Source: JAJFUE01 sp041687335 (GTDB lineage Bacteria; Sumerlaeota; Sumerlaeia; MVZB01). From it: a DNA stretch of 64,000 nt. Positions 8,451 through 17,951 of this stretch are shown here, piece by piece (position 1 is the stretch's first letter; each line of letters begins with the position of its first letter). The notes below the pieces were generated by a model. That model worked only from the letters and a program-made list of their open reading frames with translations. It was not told the DNA's origin and searched no databases. The translations under genes and the position numbers were made by a program. The DNA lies in NCBI GenBank assembly GCA_041687335.1, contig JAWLCE010000006.1, positions 62,001 to 126,000 on the forward strand, given 5' to 3'.

Positions 8451-9619
8451 CTGAACCGATTCCATTTCTGGACCTGAAGGCGGGCTACCTCGAGCTGAAG
8501 GAGGAAATGGACGAGGCCTGCCGTCGGGTATTTGACTCAGGATGTTATATCTTGGGCGAGGAGGTGGAGCAGTTTGAACAGGAATTTGCCCAATACTGCG
8601 AAGCGAAGCATTGTATCGCTGTCGGAAACGGGCTTGACGCGCTCCACCTGATCCTTCTCGCCCTTGGCATCGGTGAAGGAGACGAGGTCATTGTTCCCGC
8701 TCACACTTTCATCGCGACCTGGCTGTCTGTAAGCCATGCGGGGGCGACCCCGGTGCCCGTTGAGCCTGATCCCGATACCTATAACATTGACCCATCCAAA
8801 ATAGAGCAGGCGATCAGTTCTAGAACCAAAGCGATCATGCCCGTTCATCTTTACGGCCAGCCGGCAGACATGGATTCGATCGCAGAGATCGCGGCACGAC
8901 ATGGTTTGCGCGTCATCGAGGATGCGGCGCAAGCGCATGGGGCCAGGCATAGGGGCCGCCGGGTCGGTTCGTTGGGAGATGCGGCCGGCTTCAGCTTCTA
9001 CCCCGGCAAGAACCTTGGCGCTTTCGGTGACGGGGGCGCGGTGACTACCAACGACGACGTGATCGCCGACAAGGTCAAAATGCTAAGAAATTACGGATCC
9101 CGAATTAAATATGCACACGAATCGATTGGATTCAATTCGCGCCTTGATCCTCTGCAGGCGGCTTTTCTCCGTGCAAAACTTGGCCGGCTCGATGAGTGGA
9201 ACGACCGCCGGCGCCGGCTCGCGGCCCATTATCTGGATCAGCTGGCCGGCTGCGAAGGTCTCACCCTGCCGTATGTTCCTTTCTGGGCTGAACCCGTGTG
9301 GCACCTTTTCGTGGTGCGGCACGCTCGTCGGGACGATTTGAGGCAGAACCTGGAATCTGCAGGAATTGGCACTCTGATCCACTACCCGATCCCGCCGCAT
9401 CTCTCGGATGCCTATCGGCGGGATTTTGCGGAACTGGCTCTGCCCATTGCCGAGAATATCGCTCGGACATGCCTCAGCCTGCCGATGGGACCGCAGGTTT
9501 CAGAGGAGATGGTGAAAACCTCTACAATCGAAATATCTAGGCACAATAGCTCATTTTCTGCGGGGCAAGCACATCAGACATTTTTTCATTTAGCCGACCA
9601 AGGCCGGAGGATGTGCTGA
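8447..9619 (+). CDS. DegT/DnrJ/EryC1 sugar aminotransferase (FdtB/QdtB-like)
   Basis: A 390-residue PLP-dependent aminotransferase predicted to aminate C3 of the ketosugar made by the preceding isomerase. It shows the N-terminal FLDLKAGY motif, GNGLDALHLIL, the PAHTFIAT and IEDAAQAHGA motifs, and the PLP-lysine region SFYPGKNLGAFGDGGA (lysine near residue 184). ATG start overlaps the previous stop. After LSLPMGPQVSEE the last roughly 35 residues do not follow the family pattern and are encoded by less GC-rich sequence; a late frameshift or replaced tail is possible. The core enzyme is complete. Confidence 0.9.
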   Translation: MTEPIPFLDLKAGYLELKEEMDEACRRVFDSGCYILGEEVEQFEQEFAQYCEAKHCIAVGNGLDALHLILLALGIGEGDEVIVPAHTFIATWLSVSHAGATPVPVEPDPDTYNIDPSKIEQAISSRTKAIMPVHLYGQPADMDSIAEIAARHGLRVIEDAAQAHGARHRGRRVGSLGDAAGFSFYPGKNLGAFGDGGAVTTNDDVIADKVKMLRNYGSRIKYAHESIGFNSRLDPLQAAFLRAKLGRLDEWNDRRRRLAAHYLDQLAGCEGLTLPYVPFWAEPVWHLFVVRHARRDDLRQNLESAGIGTLIHYPIPPHLSDAYRRDFAELALPIAENIARTCLSLPMGPQVSEEMVKTSTIEISRHNSSFSAGQAHQTFFHLADQGRRMC

Positions 9620-10173
9620 TGGAGGTGGAGAAGGGGCCTCTGGAGGGATTGCTCATCTTGAACCCCCGGGTGTTCCGCGACGACCGCGGATTCTTCCTCG
9701 AAAGCTACAACGAGCGGAGCTTTGCGGCGGTTGGGATCACCGAGGTCTGGCGCCAGGACAACCACGCGCGCTCGGTGGGGGGGACGGTGCGCGGGCTGCA
9801 TTTCCAGCGAGGGGCTGGCCAAGCCAAGCTGGTGCGCTGCGTGCGCGGGCGGGTCTGGGATGTTGCCGTCGATATCCGTCCCGGCTCGCCGACCCTTGGC
9901 CGCTGGTTCGGGCTCGAATTGACCGAGGATAATTTCCGGATGCTCTACATCCCGACCGGCTTTGCCCACGGCTATACAGTCCTGAGCGAGTCGGCCGAGG
10001 TGACCTACAAGTGCGACCGGCTCTATGACCCGGAACTGGAGGACGGCTTCCGCTGGGACGACCCCGATGTCGGTGTGCAGTGGCCGGTGCGCGAACCGAT
10101 CCTGTCTGAGCGGGACCGGACCAGCAAGGGGTTCCTCCAAGTGATTTCTTTATCAACTAAACAATCTTGTTGA
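9619..10173 (+). CDS. rfbC: dTDP-4-dehydrorhamnose 3,5-epimerase
   Basis: A 184-residue RmlC-family cupin converting dTDP-4-oxo-6-deoxyglucose to dTDP-4-oxo-rhamnose. It shows VFRDDRGFFLESYNE, the active-site GTVRGLHFQ, KLVRCVRGRVWDVAVDIR and YIPTGFAHGY. ATG at 9619 is used because GGAGG at 9606-9610 is ideally spaced; a GTG at 9613 is too close. Start and previous stop share bases (TGATG). RmlD is not in the window, so dTDP-rhamnose synthesis is only partly encoded here. Confidence 0.93.
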   Translation: MEVEKGPLEGLLILNPRVFRDDRGFFLESYNERSFAAVGITEVWRQDNHARSVGGTVRGLHFQRGAGQAKLVRCVRGRVWDVAVDIRPGSPTLGRWFGLELTEDNFRMLYIPTGFAHGYTVLSESAEVTYKCDRLYDPELEDGFRWDDPDVGVQWPVREPILSERDRTSKGFLQVISLSTKQSC

Positions 10174-11918
10174 CCGACCTGAGGCTACTCAATCGACTTT
10201 TCAGCAGGCGGGACCGGTTGCTGCTGCCCCTGCTGCTTCTGCTGATGCTGATCGGTTCACTGCTCGAGGTGCTGGGCATCGGGATCATCCCGGTCTTTGT
10301 CGGGGTACTGGCGGCGCCGGAGCGGGCGCTGGCGCACCCGCAATTGGGACCTTGGGTCGCGCGGCTGGGGCTGGAGGATGACAACACCCGGGTCATCATC
10401 CTGGGCTCGCTGCTGCTGATCGTTGTCTTTATCGTCAAGAACGCCTATCTGATCGGCAACCATTATATCCAGCTGCGGATCCTGAAGAACCGGCAGGTGG
10501 CGCTGATGCGGCGGCTGTTCGCGTCTTACATGCATGCCCCGATCGAGTTCCACCTGCGGCGCAATTCGGCCGAACTGATGCGTAATGTCAACGGCGAAAC
10601 ACAGATAGTCTGCGGTCAGATCATTGGGCCGCTGCTCAACGTCTGCATGGGGCTGATGATGTCGGTCAGCATCCTGGCACTGCTGCTGTTCGTGGACCCG
10701 ATGGCCTCGCTGATCTCGCTGGGTAGCTTGGCGGTGGCGGGTGGGGGTGTGCTGGCGGTTTTACAGAGGCGGGTGAAGCTCCTCGGCCAGCAGGCGCTCG
10801 CCGACCGGCGTGACATCATCAAGACAATTAATCAGGGCCTGGGCGGGCTGAAGGATTTGCGGCTGGCCTCGCGCGAGGACTCGGCGGTAAGGGAACTGAC
10901 GGGTCGTGCTTACCGGCTGTCACAGACCCAGACCGTCGAGCAGATTATCGCGCAGGCAATCCCTTACTATCTGGAATCAATTGCTGTCATCACGCTTCTG
11001 GCGGTATGCATCACGCTGGTCTTGATGGGGCGGTCGGTGGAGGAGATCGCGCCGACGTTGGCGCTGTTCGCGGTGGCTCTGGTTCGGCTCAAGGCGACGG
11101 TGGCGCAGGTGACCGGCGGGCTGAACAGCATCGCCTTCCGCCTGCCGGCGGTGCGGCCAATTCACGACGACCTGGCCATGCTGGAAAGCCAGGCCGCGGC
11201 GAGCCAGGGTCGGTGCGTTCGGCCAATGCCGTTCGAGCAGGCGATCGAGTTGCGCGGGGTGGCCTACCATTATCCCGAGGCGGCCGCGCCGGTCTTCACC
11301 GACGTGAACCTGCGGATCGAGAAGGGTCAGTCGGTGGCGTTCGTCGGGCCGACGGGGTCGGGGAAGAGCACGCTGGTCGACGTGATGCTGGGGCTGCTGC
11401 CGGCCAAGGCGGGAGCGGTGACGGTGGATGGGGTGGACATCCAGGCGAACCTGCGCGGCTGGCAGGCCAACATCGGCTATGTGCCGCAGACGATCTTCCT
11501 GATCGACGACACGATCCGGCGCAACGTGGCGCTCGGGTTCGAGGTCGGGGAGATCGAGGAGGCGAAGGTGTGGGCGGCGCTGCGGGCGGCGCAGATGGAG
11601 GATTTCGTGCGCGGCCTGCCGGCGGGGTTGGAGACGCGGGTGGGCGAGCGTGGGGTCTGCCTGTCGGGCGGCCAGCGCCAGCGGTTAGGCATCGCCCGCG
11701 CGCTCTACCGCGATCCCCAGGTGCTGGTGCTGGATGAGGGGACCTCGGCCTTGGATCAAGAGACGGAAACAGCCCTGATCGAGGCGATTGAGACCCTGAA
11801 GGATAGCCACACCATCATCATGATCGCACACCGGCTGAGCACCATTAAAAATTGTGATCATCGGTTCCAAATAATGGACGGGAAGATTGCTTTACTTGAA
11901 GTAGTTGACAGTGTATGA
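10167..11918 (+). CDS. ABC transporter, fused permease-ATPase (PglK/MsbA-like flippase)
   Basis: A 583-residue half-transporter: six membrane segments within residues 1-310, then an ATPase domain with Walker A GPTGSGKST (about 394-402), signature LSGGQRQRLGIARAL, Walker B VLVLDEGTSALD and switch region AHRLSTI. PglK-type members flip lipid-linked oligosaccharides across the inner membrane; the setting suggests that role, particularly because no Wzx flippase is seen. The start is TTG at 10167 or 10170, overlapping the rfbC stop; no strong Shine-Dalgarno distinguishes them. Lipid A or peptide export are alternatives. Confidence 0.88.
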   Translation: MLTDLRLLNRLFSRRDRLLLPLLLLLMLIGSLLEVLGIGIIPVFVGVLAAPERALAHPQLGPWVARLGLEDDNTRVIILGSLLLIVVFIVKNAYLIGNHYIQLRILKNRQVALMRRLFASYMHAPIEFHLRRNSAELMRNVNGETQIVCGQIIGPLLNVCMGLMMSVSILALLLFVDPMASLISLGSLAVAGGGVLAVLQRRVKLLGQQALADRRDIIKTINQGLGGLKDLRLASREDSAVRELTGRAYRLSQTQTVEQIIAQAIPYYLESIAVITLLAVCITLVLMGRSVEEIAPTLALFAVALVRLKATVAQVTGGLNSIAFRLPAVRPIHDDLAMLESQAAASQGRCVRPMPFEQAIELRGVAYHYPEAAAPVFTDVNLRIEKGQSVAFVGPTGSGKSTLVDVMLGLLPAKAGAVTVDGVDIQANLRGWQANIGYVPQTIFLIDDTIRRNVALGFEVGEIEEAKVWAALRAAQMEDFVRGLPAGLETRVGERGVCLSGGQRQRLGIARALYRDPQVLVLDEGTSALDQETETALIEAIETLKDSHTIIMIAHRLSTIKNCDHRFQIMDGKIALLEVVDSV

Positions 11919-12045
11919 CAAACAGGATAACTCAGCAGATAAACAAAGCAATCTTTGTTGTATTGCCTGAACTATAGCAACGTAGGGTGCTGCGCCTGGA
12001 CAACCAACTTCATTGTGCATCGTCACGTTTGAGTGCTCGACCGCG

Positions 12046-12085
12046 GCGCCATGGTGCTGGTCCTTTAACGAGAGGACCATGGCGC
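12046..12085 (+). repeat. Perfect 10-bp inverted repeat
   Basis: GCGCCATGGT at 12046-12055 pairs with ACCATGGCGC at 12076-12085 around a 20-base loop in the spacer after the flippase gene. There is no T-tract, so it is not a canonical terminator. It sits at the left boundary of the AT-rich two-gene island and may be an mRNA-stabilising hairpin or an insertion scar. Confidence 0.5.
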
Positions 12086-12175
12086 AGGATCACAACATGT
12101 CAAGCAATTCATCGTTACACATTGATCATAATCGCGCCATGTGAATATCAGATTTTGTTAACGGAGCATTTAACA

Positions 12176-13051
12176 GTGAAATGGTTTATGGCCACCAATG
12201 AAGAAAGTATTAATGATATGTCTTTTTTGCGGCAGCTCCTGGTAGCTTTGCTGTCCGCGCGCAACGTTACGAATTTAGACCCACACCTCCTGTATGACGG
12301 ACACGAAAACGAAAATTCGCAAGCCTTGAGAGCTCTTGGCATAACAATTGTACCGCATCGCCTAACATTTTCTGATGAAATAAGAAGTTACCTAGAATGT
12401 AATGGACGAGGTGATTTGACAAAGGCCAGAACCGGCGCCTTTTTGCGGTGTGAGCTTCCCGTTGCTCTTCAAGAGCATAACATACAGGACGAATATGTGC
12501 TTTATACAGATTGTGATGTTCTCTTTCAACGAGATCCCAGCCTTGATGCATTAAGGCCGAAATGTTTTGCAGCAAGTGGTGGGCGAGAGGGGGGATGGAC
12601 GCGTTTTCACATTGGCGGTGTGTACCATATAAATTCGGGGGTGATGCTGATGAACATTCGATCACTCCTGCGAACGCTGCCGGAGTTTATCAAGTTCGTT
12701 CATTTAAACGGCAACGGCTGCCGTCGTCCAAATGTCCCATATCTTAAAAAGAACCTCTATCTGTCAGATCAAGTTGCATACAGTTTATTTTATCGAGGAA
12801 AAGTAACTTTTCTTGATAACGGCTACAACTGGAACCCCTCATATGGCATCAACAAGGACGCGTCGATTGTTCACTTTAATGGGTTGAAATGGACCCAGTG
12901 GCAAGATTATCATTCAGGATGTCTGCCCCAGCAGAAACTGAAAAAGTTTAAAGAGCTCGTGTCCAAATCTCCGGCAGCGTACGAATATTACATTAACCTT
13001 GCTTATAAGTATATGAGTGAAGTCGAAAACCAGATTTTAAACAAGGCGTAA
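12176..13051 (+). CDS. Glycosyltransferase, GT8-like fold
   Basis: A 291-residue protein with the layout of a GT-A retaining glycosyltransferase: N-terminal KWFMATNEES, SARNVTNLDPHLLYDG, the nucleotide/metal motif YVLYTDCDVLF (DxD), HINSGVMLMN and a late DNGYNWNPSYG...IVHFNG segment typical of GT8-type enzymes. GTG at 12176 is the chosen start: GGAG at 12163-12166 lies nine bases before it and everything upstream is non-coding in character. The gene is clearly richer in A/T than its neighbours, as is the next gene, suggesting separate acquisition. The sugar donor cannot be told. Confidence 0.75.
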   Translation: MKWFMATNEESINDMSFLRQLLVALLSARNVTNLDPHLLYDGHENENSQALRALGITIVPHRLTFSDEIRSYLECNGRGDLTKARTGAFLRCELPVALQEHNIQDEYVLYTDCDVLFQRDPSLDALRPKCFAASGGREGGWTRFHIGGVYHINSGVMLMNIRSLLRTLPEFIKFVHLNGNGCRRPNVPYLKKNLYLSDQVAYSLFYRGKVTFLDNGYNWNPSYGINKDASIVHFNGLKWTQWQDYHSGCLPQQKLKKFKELVSKSPAAYEYYINLAYKYMSEVENQILNKA

Positions 13052-13090
13052 TCAAACATAACATTAATATTTAACACGAGTGCATTAAGA

Positions 13091-14524
13091 ATGTTAAAGA
13101 ACCATAGAATTACCCGTGAAGTTATCGCGCACAGCATCCAGAATGTTGTCCAAAGACGGCTTTGTACAAGTTGTGGTGCCTGCGGCGGAGTGTGTCATTG
13201 TGAGGCCATAACATTTAAAATAGACCCGTACGGTTCATATACACCCATCGTAGATGATAAAAAATGCAATGGGTGTGGTATCTGTATGAGGGTCTGTCCA
13301 GGACACCAATTCGATTTTGCTGAGCAACATCGCCGTATTCACGGAAGGCTGCCCGAACATCCGGCCTTGGGCCCTTGGATCAACATCTTTACTTGCTACG
13401 CCAATAATGAAGATATTCTCAGTCGTTCCCAGAGCGGAGGTTTTGTGTCATCCTTACTCATTCATGGAATAGAGCAAGGATTTTGGGATGGGGCAGTGGT
13501 GACACGCTGGAGAACACCGTCGGCGCCACTTGCTCCAGAAGTGTTGATCGCCAGAAATCGGGAAGATGTGCTAAGTGCAGTGGGCTCTATATATAATCCT
13601 GTTCCGACAGCAATGGTGATTAAACGCTTACTCAAAGAAACCTCCAGAGTTGCATTTGTCGGCACATCCTGCCAGATCCAAGCAATGCGAAAAGCTGAGA
13701 CTGTGTATCCACGACTGAAGGAGCGAATAAAGCTTTATATTGGATTACATTGTCTAGGCGTGTTTACCTATCACTTCCATGATCAAGTGCTACATAAGCT
13801 GCGCTTATCACGCGAAGATATAAAAAGTTTTAGACATCGTGACAAGAGTTGGCGTGGGTGGCCATGTGATATGCAGTTAAAAGATATGGAAGATCAAATA
13901 TACAATTTAGACGCGAAAAATAGTCGACTCTGGCCTCGTCCTTACTTTACTAATTGGAGGTGCCAACTATGTCCAGACAAGGCAAATGAGTTTTCCGATG
14001 TCTCGTGTGGAGATTGCCGTATTCCTGAAGAATATGACTATTATCGCAACGCTGGCTACAATTTATGCAAGGGGCTTTCGGAAGTAGTCGTTCGAACACC
14101 CCGAGCCAAAGTGGTTGTGGATCATGCGATCCAAAATGGATGTTGGGTTATCCACCAAACATCGCCCGTAGCTGTTACACGCTCAATAGGCGTGGCCGGC
14201 AAGAAACTGGGTATTCCATATTTTACCAAGGTTGCGCGTTTTTTTAGGATTGGCATTCCGGACTATGGAGTACAATTCCAATTAACCAAGATGGCAAATC
14301 GTCGTTTTGCAAGGTGTATTCATGCTAAATCTATACTCGTGTCTAGCCGCTATTATCTATTTTATCACATGTCTCGCTATAAAGCCTATAGAGTGCTACT
14401 AAAGCATATCCCTCATAGTTTTCTTGGCAAACTAAATCGCATGCTAGATTCACGTGTGGAATATGTTGCGCATGCAGGAGAGGATCAGTTAACTGCACTA
14501 TATACAAAACCAGAGGGAAATTGA
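13091..14524 (+). CDS. FrhB/FdhB-like iron-sulfur protein of a polysaccharide cluster
   Basis: A 477-residue protein of the coenzyme F420 hydrogenase/dehydrogenase beta-subunit family. Two ferredoxin-type [4Fe-4S] motifs lie at the N-terminus (CTSCGACGGVC near 25-35; CNGCGICMRVC near 59-69), followed by QSGGFVSSLL, the FVGTSCQIQAM segment and a C-terminal CQLCPDKANEFSDVSCGDC metal/flavin region. Members are very often paired with polysaccharide pyruvyl transferases, as here, but their reaction in those clusters is not established; flavin-dependent reduction of a sugar or lipid is a guess. AT-rich with different codon use, like the preceding gene. Confidence 0.85.
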   Translation: MLKNHRITREVIAHSIQNVVQRRLCTSCGACGGVCHCEAITFKIDPYGSYTPIVDDKKCNGCGICMRVCPGHQFDFAEQHRRIHGRLPEHPALGPWINIFTCYANNEDILSRSQSGGFVSSLLIHGIEQGFWDGAVVTRWRTPSAPLAPEVLIARNREDVLSAVGSIYNPVPTAMVIKRLLKETSRVAFVGTSCQIQAMRKAETVYPRLKERIKLYIGLHCLGVFTYHFHDQVLHKLRLSREDIKSFRHRDKSWRGWPCDMQLKDMEDQIYNLDAKNSRLWPRPYFTNWRCQLCPDKANEFSDVSCGDCRIPEEYDYYRNAGYNLCKGLSEVVVRTPRAKVVVDHAIQNGCWVIHQTSPVAVTRSIGVAGKKLGIPYFTKVARFFRIGIPDYGVQFQLTKMANRRFARCIHAKSILVSSRYYLFYHMSRYKAYRVLLKHIPHSFLGKLNRMLDSRVEYVAHAGEDQLTALYTKPEGN

Positions 14525-14647
14525 TGGCAAATACAGGAGGTTATAAGATTTACCTCATCAAAATCTGTCTTATAAAAACGCATATTTTAACATGCGCCCA
14601 GGCCTCCTGCACCGTATCAAGCGCAACTTGCAAAGGACATTCAGACT

Positions 14648-15787
14648 GTGAATATTGAAGCCCGAGGGTGCTCTACCAGGAACAAGGGCGCCGAGTTGTT
14701 ACTGGTGGCCATCGCGCAGCACTTTGCCATGAGAAACAGAATACGGTTGGCGGTCGACCACTGGTTCGGGAGCTACGAGGAGCGGGCGAAATATGGGCTG
14801 AGGACGGTGCTGGGGGCAACGAAATTCGGCCGGTCGGCCATTGCCATCGAGCTGATGCCGGCCAGCTTCCGCAATGCCTATGGGCTGGTGAAGCGCAGCG
14901 AGGTGGAGCGCGTCCTGGACGCTTCGGGGTTCGCCTTCGGCGACCAGCACGGGCCTGCGCCCGCGGAGCGGCTGCTGCATGAGACGAGGGCGTTAAAGCG
15001 GCGCGGGGGCCGGCTGGTATTGCTGCCGCAGGCCTTCGGCCCGTTCACCCAGGACCGGTTGAGGACGGCAATGGCGGGTGTCGTGGAACTGGCCGAACTG
15101 GTCTACGCGCGTGACGAGGAATCGCTGGCGCACCTGCAGGGGCTCGACTGCCGGCAGGAGACGATCCGAAAGGCGCCCGACATCACGCTTGGGGTCAAGG
15201 CGGAGCCGGAGCCGGACGAGCGGGTGCCGGACCAGGCTCTGTGCCTGGTGCCCAACACCCGGATGCTGGATAAGACTGACCAGGAGACGGCGGAAGCTTA
15301 CACGGCAACCATGCGGGCGATCCTGAACCGGGCCGGGGGAATGGGGCTCGAGCCGATCATCCTGGTACACGATGCCGGGGAAGACATCGTGCTGGCCCGC
15401 GAACTGGCGCAGGGCAGCGAAGCGCGGATTGTCCAGGAACTGGACCCGCTGCGGCTGAAGGGCCTGCTCGGCCGGCCGCAACTTGTGGTCGGGTCGCGGT
15501 TCCACGCACTGGTGGCCTCACTTTCGCAGGGGGTGCCGACGCTGGGGATCGGCTGGAGCCACAAATACGAGGAGCTGTTCAACGATTTCGGCTGCGGGGA
15601 ATTCTGCCTGCGACCGCCGCTGGACCCCGAGCGCATCCTCGACAAGCTTGATGAACTCGGGCCAAGGGTGGCGGGGGATGGGTTTCGATCACTGCTGGCG
15701 GCGCACGCCGCGCAGCAGCGGGCGCTGGTGGAGGAGATGTGGCGCGAGGTGGACCGGGCGCTGCAACTGGATGACGGGGCCTCGTGA
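14648..15787 (+). CDS. Polysaccharide pyruvyl transferase family protein
   Basis: A 379-residue member of the CsaB/WcaK family, which transfers pyruvate from phosphoenolpyruvate to sugar hydroxyls as a ketal. Evidence: N-terminal MNIEARGCSTRNKGAELLLVA (in part), LLPQAFGPF, YARDEES, and the C-terminal LVVGSRFHALVASLSQGVPTLGIGWSHKY region (in part) where the SRxHA motif is diagnostic. GTG start with AAAGGA at 14632-14637. It follows the FrhB-like gene, its usual partner, but has the high GC of the rest of the cluster. The stop overlaps the next start (GTGA). Confidence 0.88.
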   Translation: MNIEARGCSTRNKGAELLLVAIAQHFAMRNRIRLAVDHWFGSYEERAKYGLRTVLGATKFGRSAIAIELMPASFRNAYGLVKRSEVERVLDASGFAFGDQHGPAPAERLLHETRALKRRGGRLVLLPQAFGPFTQDRLRTAMAGVVELAELVYARDEESLAHLQGLDCRQETIRKAPDITLGVKAEPEPDERVPDQALCLVPNTRMLDKTDQETAEAYTATMRAILNRAGGMGLEPIILVHDAGEDIVLARELAQGSEARIVQELDPLRLKGLLGRPQLVVGSRFHALVASLSQGVPTLGIGWSHKYEELFNDFGCGEFCLRPPLDPERILDKLDELGPRVAGDGFRSLLAAHAAQQRALVEEMWREVDRALQLDDGAS

Positions 15788-16962
15788 AAATCCTCTTCGT
15801 GCAATATGTCTGGTCGCACAGCGGGTCATCGTTCAGCGGGCGGATGCTGGTGGAGGGGATGCGGGCGGCGGGGCATGAGGTCGAACTGGCGAGCGCGGCC
15901 GACCTGCTGGGGGACGCCGAGCTGGCGGGCAAGGTGATCGCGCACGGCCAGTGGCTGGCCGGCGGGCGGGGTTGGCGGCACTGGCGGCGCTGGGGACGGG
16001 ACATGGCCTCGGCCGTGCGCCTGCGGCGGCAAATGGCGAAGGCGCGACCGGAACTCGTTTACGTGAACAACCTGACCGGATTCGCGGCCGCGCTGGCGGC
16101 CAAGGTGCTCGGGGTCCCGGTGGTCTGGCACGTGCGGGAGCTGTTTAAGGACGCGGGCGGCGAGATGCACGATCCGCCGGGGGGGCGGCGGATCGTGCGC
16201 TGGGCGCTGAGCCACCTGGCGGACCATGTGGTCGTCATCTCGGAGTCGGTGCGGGTCAACGTGCTTGGCGAGGGCGAACGGGAGCGCGTGAGCGTGATCC
16301 CCAATGCGGTCGAGGATCGATTTTTTGACTTTCCGATGGCGCGGGAGGAAGCGCGGCGGCGGCTGGGCCTGCCCGAGGGGGGGCTGATCATCGGGGTGCC
16401 GGGGACGCTGCGGCCGGTCAAGGGGCATTCATTTTTTCTGAAGGCGGCCGCCCGGCTGGCCAGGAAGCGGGAGGACCTCCATTTCGCGATCTGCGGCGAC
16501 GGCGAGCCGCGCTTCAAGGCGGATCTGATCGAGCAGGCGGCGCGGCTGGGATTGCGGCCGCAGGTGACCTTCACCGGCACGGTGGCCGACATGCGGGAGT
16601 TCTACCGTGCGTGCGACATCGCCTGCATTTCATCGCGAAGTGAATCCTTCGGGCGGACGGCAATTGAGGCGTTTGCCATCGGGACGCCGGTGGCGGCGAC
16701 GGCGGTCGGAGGGCTGGCCGAAACGATCGAGCACGAGCGCAACGGCTTGCTGGCGGATTATGGCGACGAGGAGGGACTGGCGGCGGCATTGCAGCGTCTG
16801 GCGGCCGACCGGGCGCTGCGGGAAAATCTTGCACGAGAAGGCCTGGCCGACGCGCGGGCGCATTATCGTCAGGATGTGTATGTGAAACGGGTGCTGGAAG
16901 TGGCGGATATGGTGATGGAACGCAAGAGCGTGCACCGCTTGGGAAGTCCAAACGCGGCATGA
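15784..16962 (+). CDS. Glycosyltransferase family 4
   Basis: A 392-residue GT-B enzyme. N-terminal domain: KILFVQYVWSHSG and VVWHVRELFKD; C-terminal GT4 domain: VPGTLRPVKGHSFFL, ICGDGEPRF, then ESFGRTAIEAFAIGTPVAA with the donor-binding E-x7-E. GTG start overlaps the previous stop by four bases and its own stop overlaps the next ATG, so it is inside a tightly coupled run. The sugar is unknown. Confidence 0.85.
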   Translation: MKILFVQYVWSHSGSSFSGRMLVEGMRAAGHEVELASAADLLGDAELAGKVIAHGQWLAGGRGWRHWRRWGRDMASAVRLRRQMAKARPELVYVNNLTGFAAALAAKVLGVPVVWHVRELFKDAGGEMHDPPGGRRIVRWALSHLADHVVVISESVRVNVLGEGERERVSVIPNAVEDRFFDFPMAREEARRRLGLPEGGLIIGVPGTLRPVKGHSFFLKAAARLARKREDLHFAICGDGEPRFKADLIEQAARLGLRPQVTFTGTVADMREFYRACDIACISSRSESFGRTAIEAFAIGTPVAATAVGGLAETIEHERNGLLADYGDEEGLAAALQRLAADRALRENLAREGLADARAHYRQDVYVKRVLEVADMVMERKSVHRLGSPNAA

Positions 16963-17951
16963 CAAGAGTCCACGTCATCATCATCGGTTACCGCGGGGAC
17001 GCATGGCTGCCGGGATGCATTGAGACGCTGCGTGGGGTGACGGTGATACCCTTCAAGCTCTTCCTGGTCGACAACGCCTACAACAGCTGCATGGACGAGC
17101 TGCCGCTGGCGGGACTGGACCACTGCATCATCCGGTGCGAGCAACCGCTGGGGTTCGCGGAGGCGAACAATCACGCGCTGGTGCGCGGGGGGCTGGAGGC
17201 AGACTATGTCTGTTTCCTCAACCAGGACACGCTGAGCGGGGAGGACTGGCTGACGGCGTGCGTGGAGTGCCTGGAAGCCGATCCGCGGCGGGGGGCGACG
17301 GTGCCGCTGACGACGACCTATGACGGGACGGGCTGGGATGCAGCCTTCCTGGCCTGCGCGCGACAGTGCGGCCTGCCGGAAGAAGACCTGGCGGGGGGGC
17401 GGGCCCCGGCGTGGGCGCCGGCGGCCGAGGTGCCGGCGGCGGCGATGGTGATCCGGGGGGAAGTGTTGCGGCGGACCGGGCCGTTTGACCCTATATTTGG
17501 CAGCTACTACGAAGATTATGATCTGTGCCGGCGCGTGCGGGAGGCGGGATATGAGGTCGGGATCTGCGGCGGCGGCCGGGTGCGGCATTATTCGGGCTCG
17601 GCGACAAGCAGCAAGGATGCGGAATGGCGACGGGCGCGGCAATTGACGCGAAACCAATTCATTTACGATCTCAGGTGCGCAGGTCAACGACGGAAACAGC
17701 AAGCCTTATCTTATTTGTGTAAGCATTTCCCGCGCAACCTGACGCGAAGTATATCGGGACGTCCCGCTGCCAAGCCCCCCGGTCCGTTTCTTACAGCCCA
17801 CATGGACCTTTTAAAGTTGGCACCGCGCTTACTAACTGCCCGGGCCGATCAAGCGGCATGGACGGCATATCTGCTGTCAATCGGATGGCCAGATGCCACG
17901 GAAACGATGCGGTTCAGGCTTGAACATGAACAGGTGATAGCGAAAGAATGA
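16959..17951 (+). CDS. Glycosyltransferase family 2, rhamnosyltransferase-like
   Basis: A 330-residue GT-A enzyme. VHVIIIGYRGDAWL opens the nucleotide-binding fold, GFAEANNHAL and FLNQDT supply the DxD-type metal site, and FGSYYEDYDLCRRVREAGY carries the ED catalytic-base motif. This arrangement is typical of rhamnosyltransferase-like GT2 proteins, but donor specificity is not proven. Overlaps both neighbours by four bases. The last roughly 90 residues after the catalytic core are from less GC-rich DNA. Confidence 0.83.
   Translation: MTRVHVIIIGYRGDAWLPGCIETLRGVTVIPFKLFLVDNAYNSCMDELPLAGLDHCIIRCEQPLGFAEANNHALVRGGLEADYVCFLNQDTLSGEDWLTACVECLEADPRRGATVPLTTTYDGTGWDAAFLACARQCGLPEEDLAGGRAPAWAPAAEVPAAAMVIRGEVLRRTGPFDPIFGSYYEDYDLCRRVREAGYEVGICGGGRVRHYSGSATSSKDAEWRRARQLTRNQFIYDLRCAGQRRKQQALSYLCKHFPRNLTRSISGRPAAKPPGPFLTAHMDLLKLAPRLLTARADQAAWTAYLLSIGWPDATETMRFRLEHEQVIAKE

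Noticed and set aside
12046..12085. Rho-independent terminator after the flippase gene
   Set aside because: A good hairpin but not followed by a T-run on either strand.
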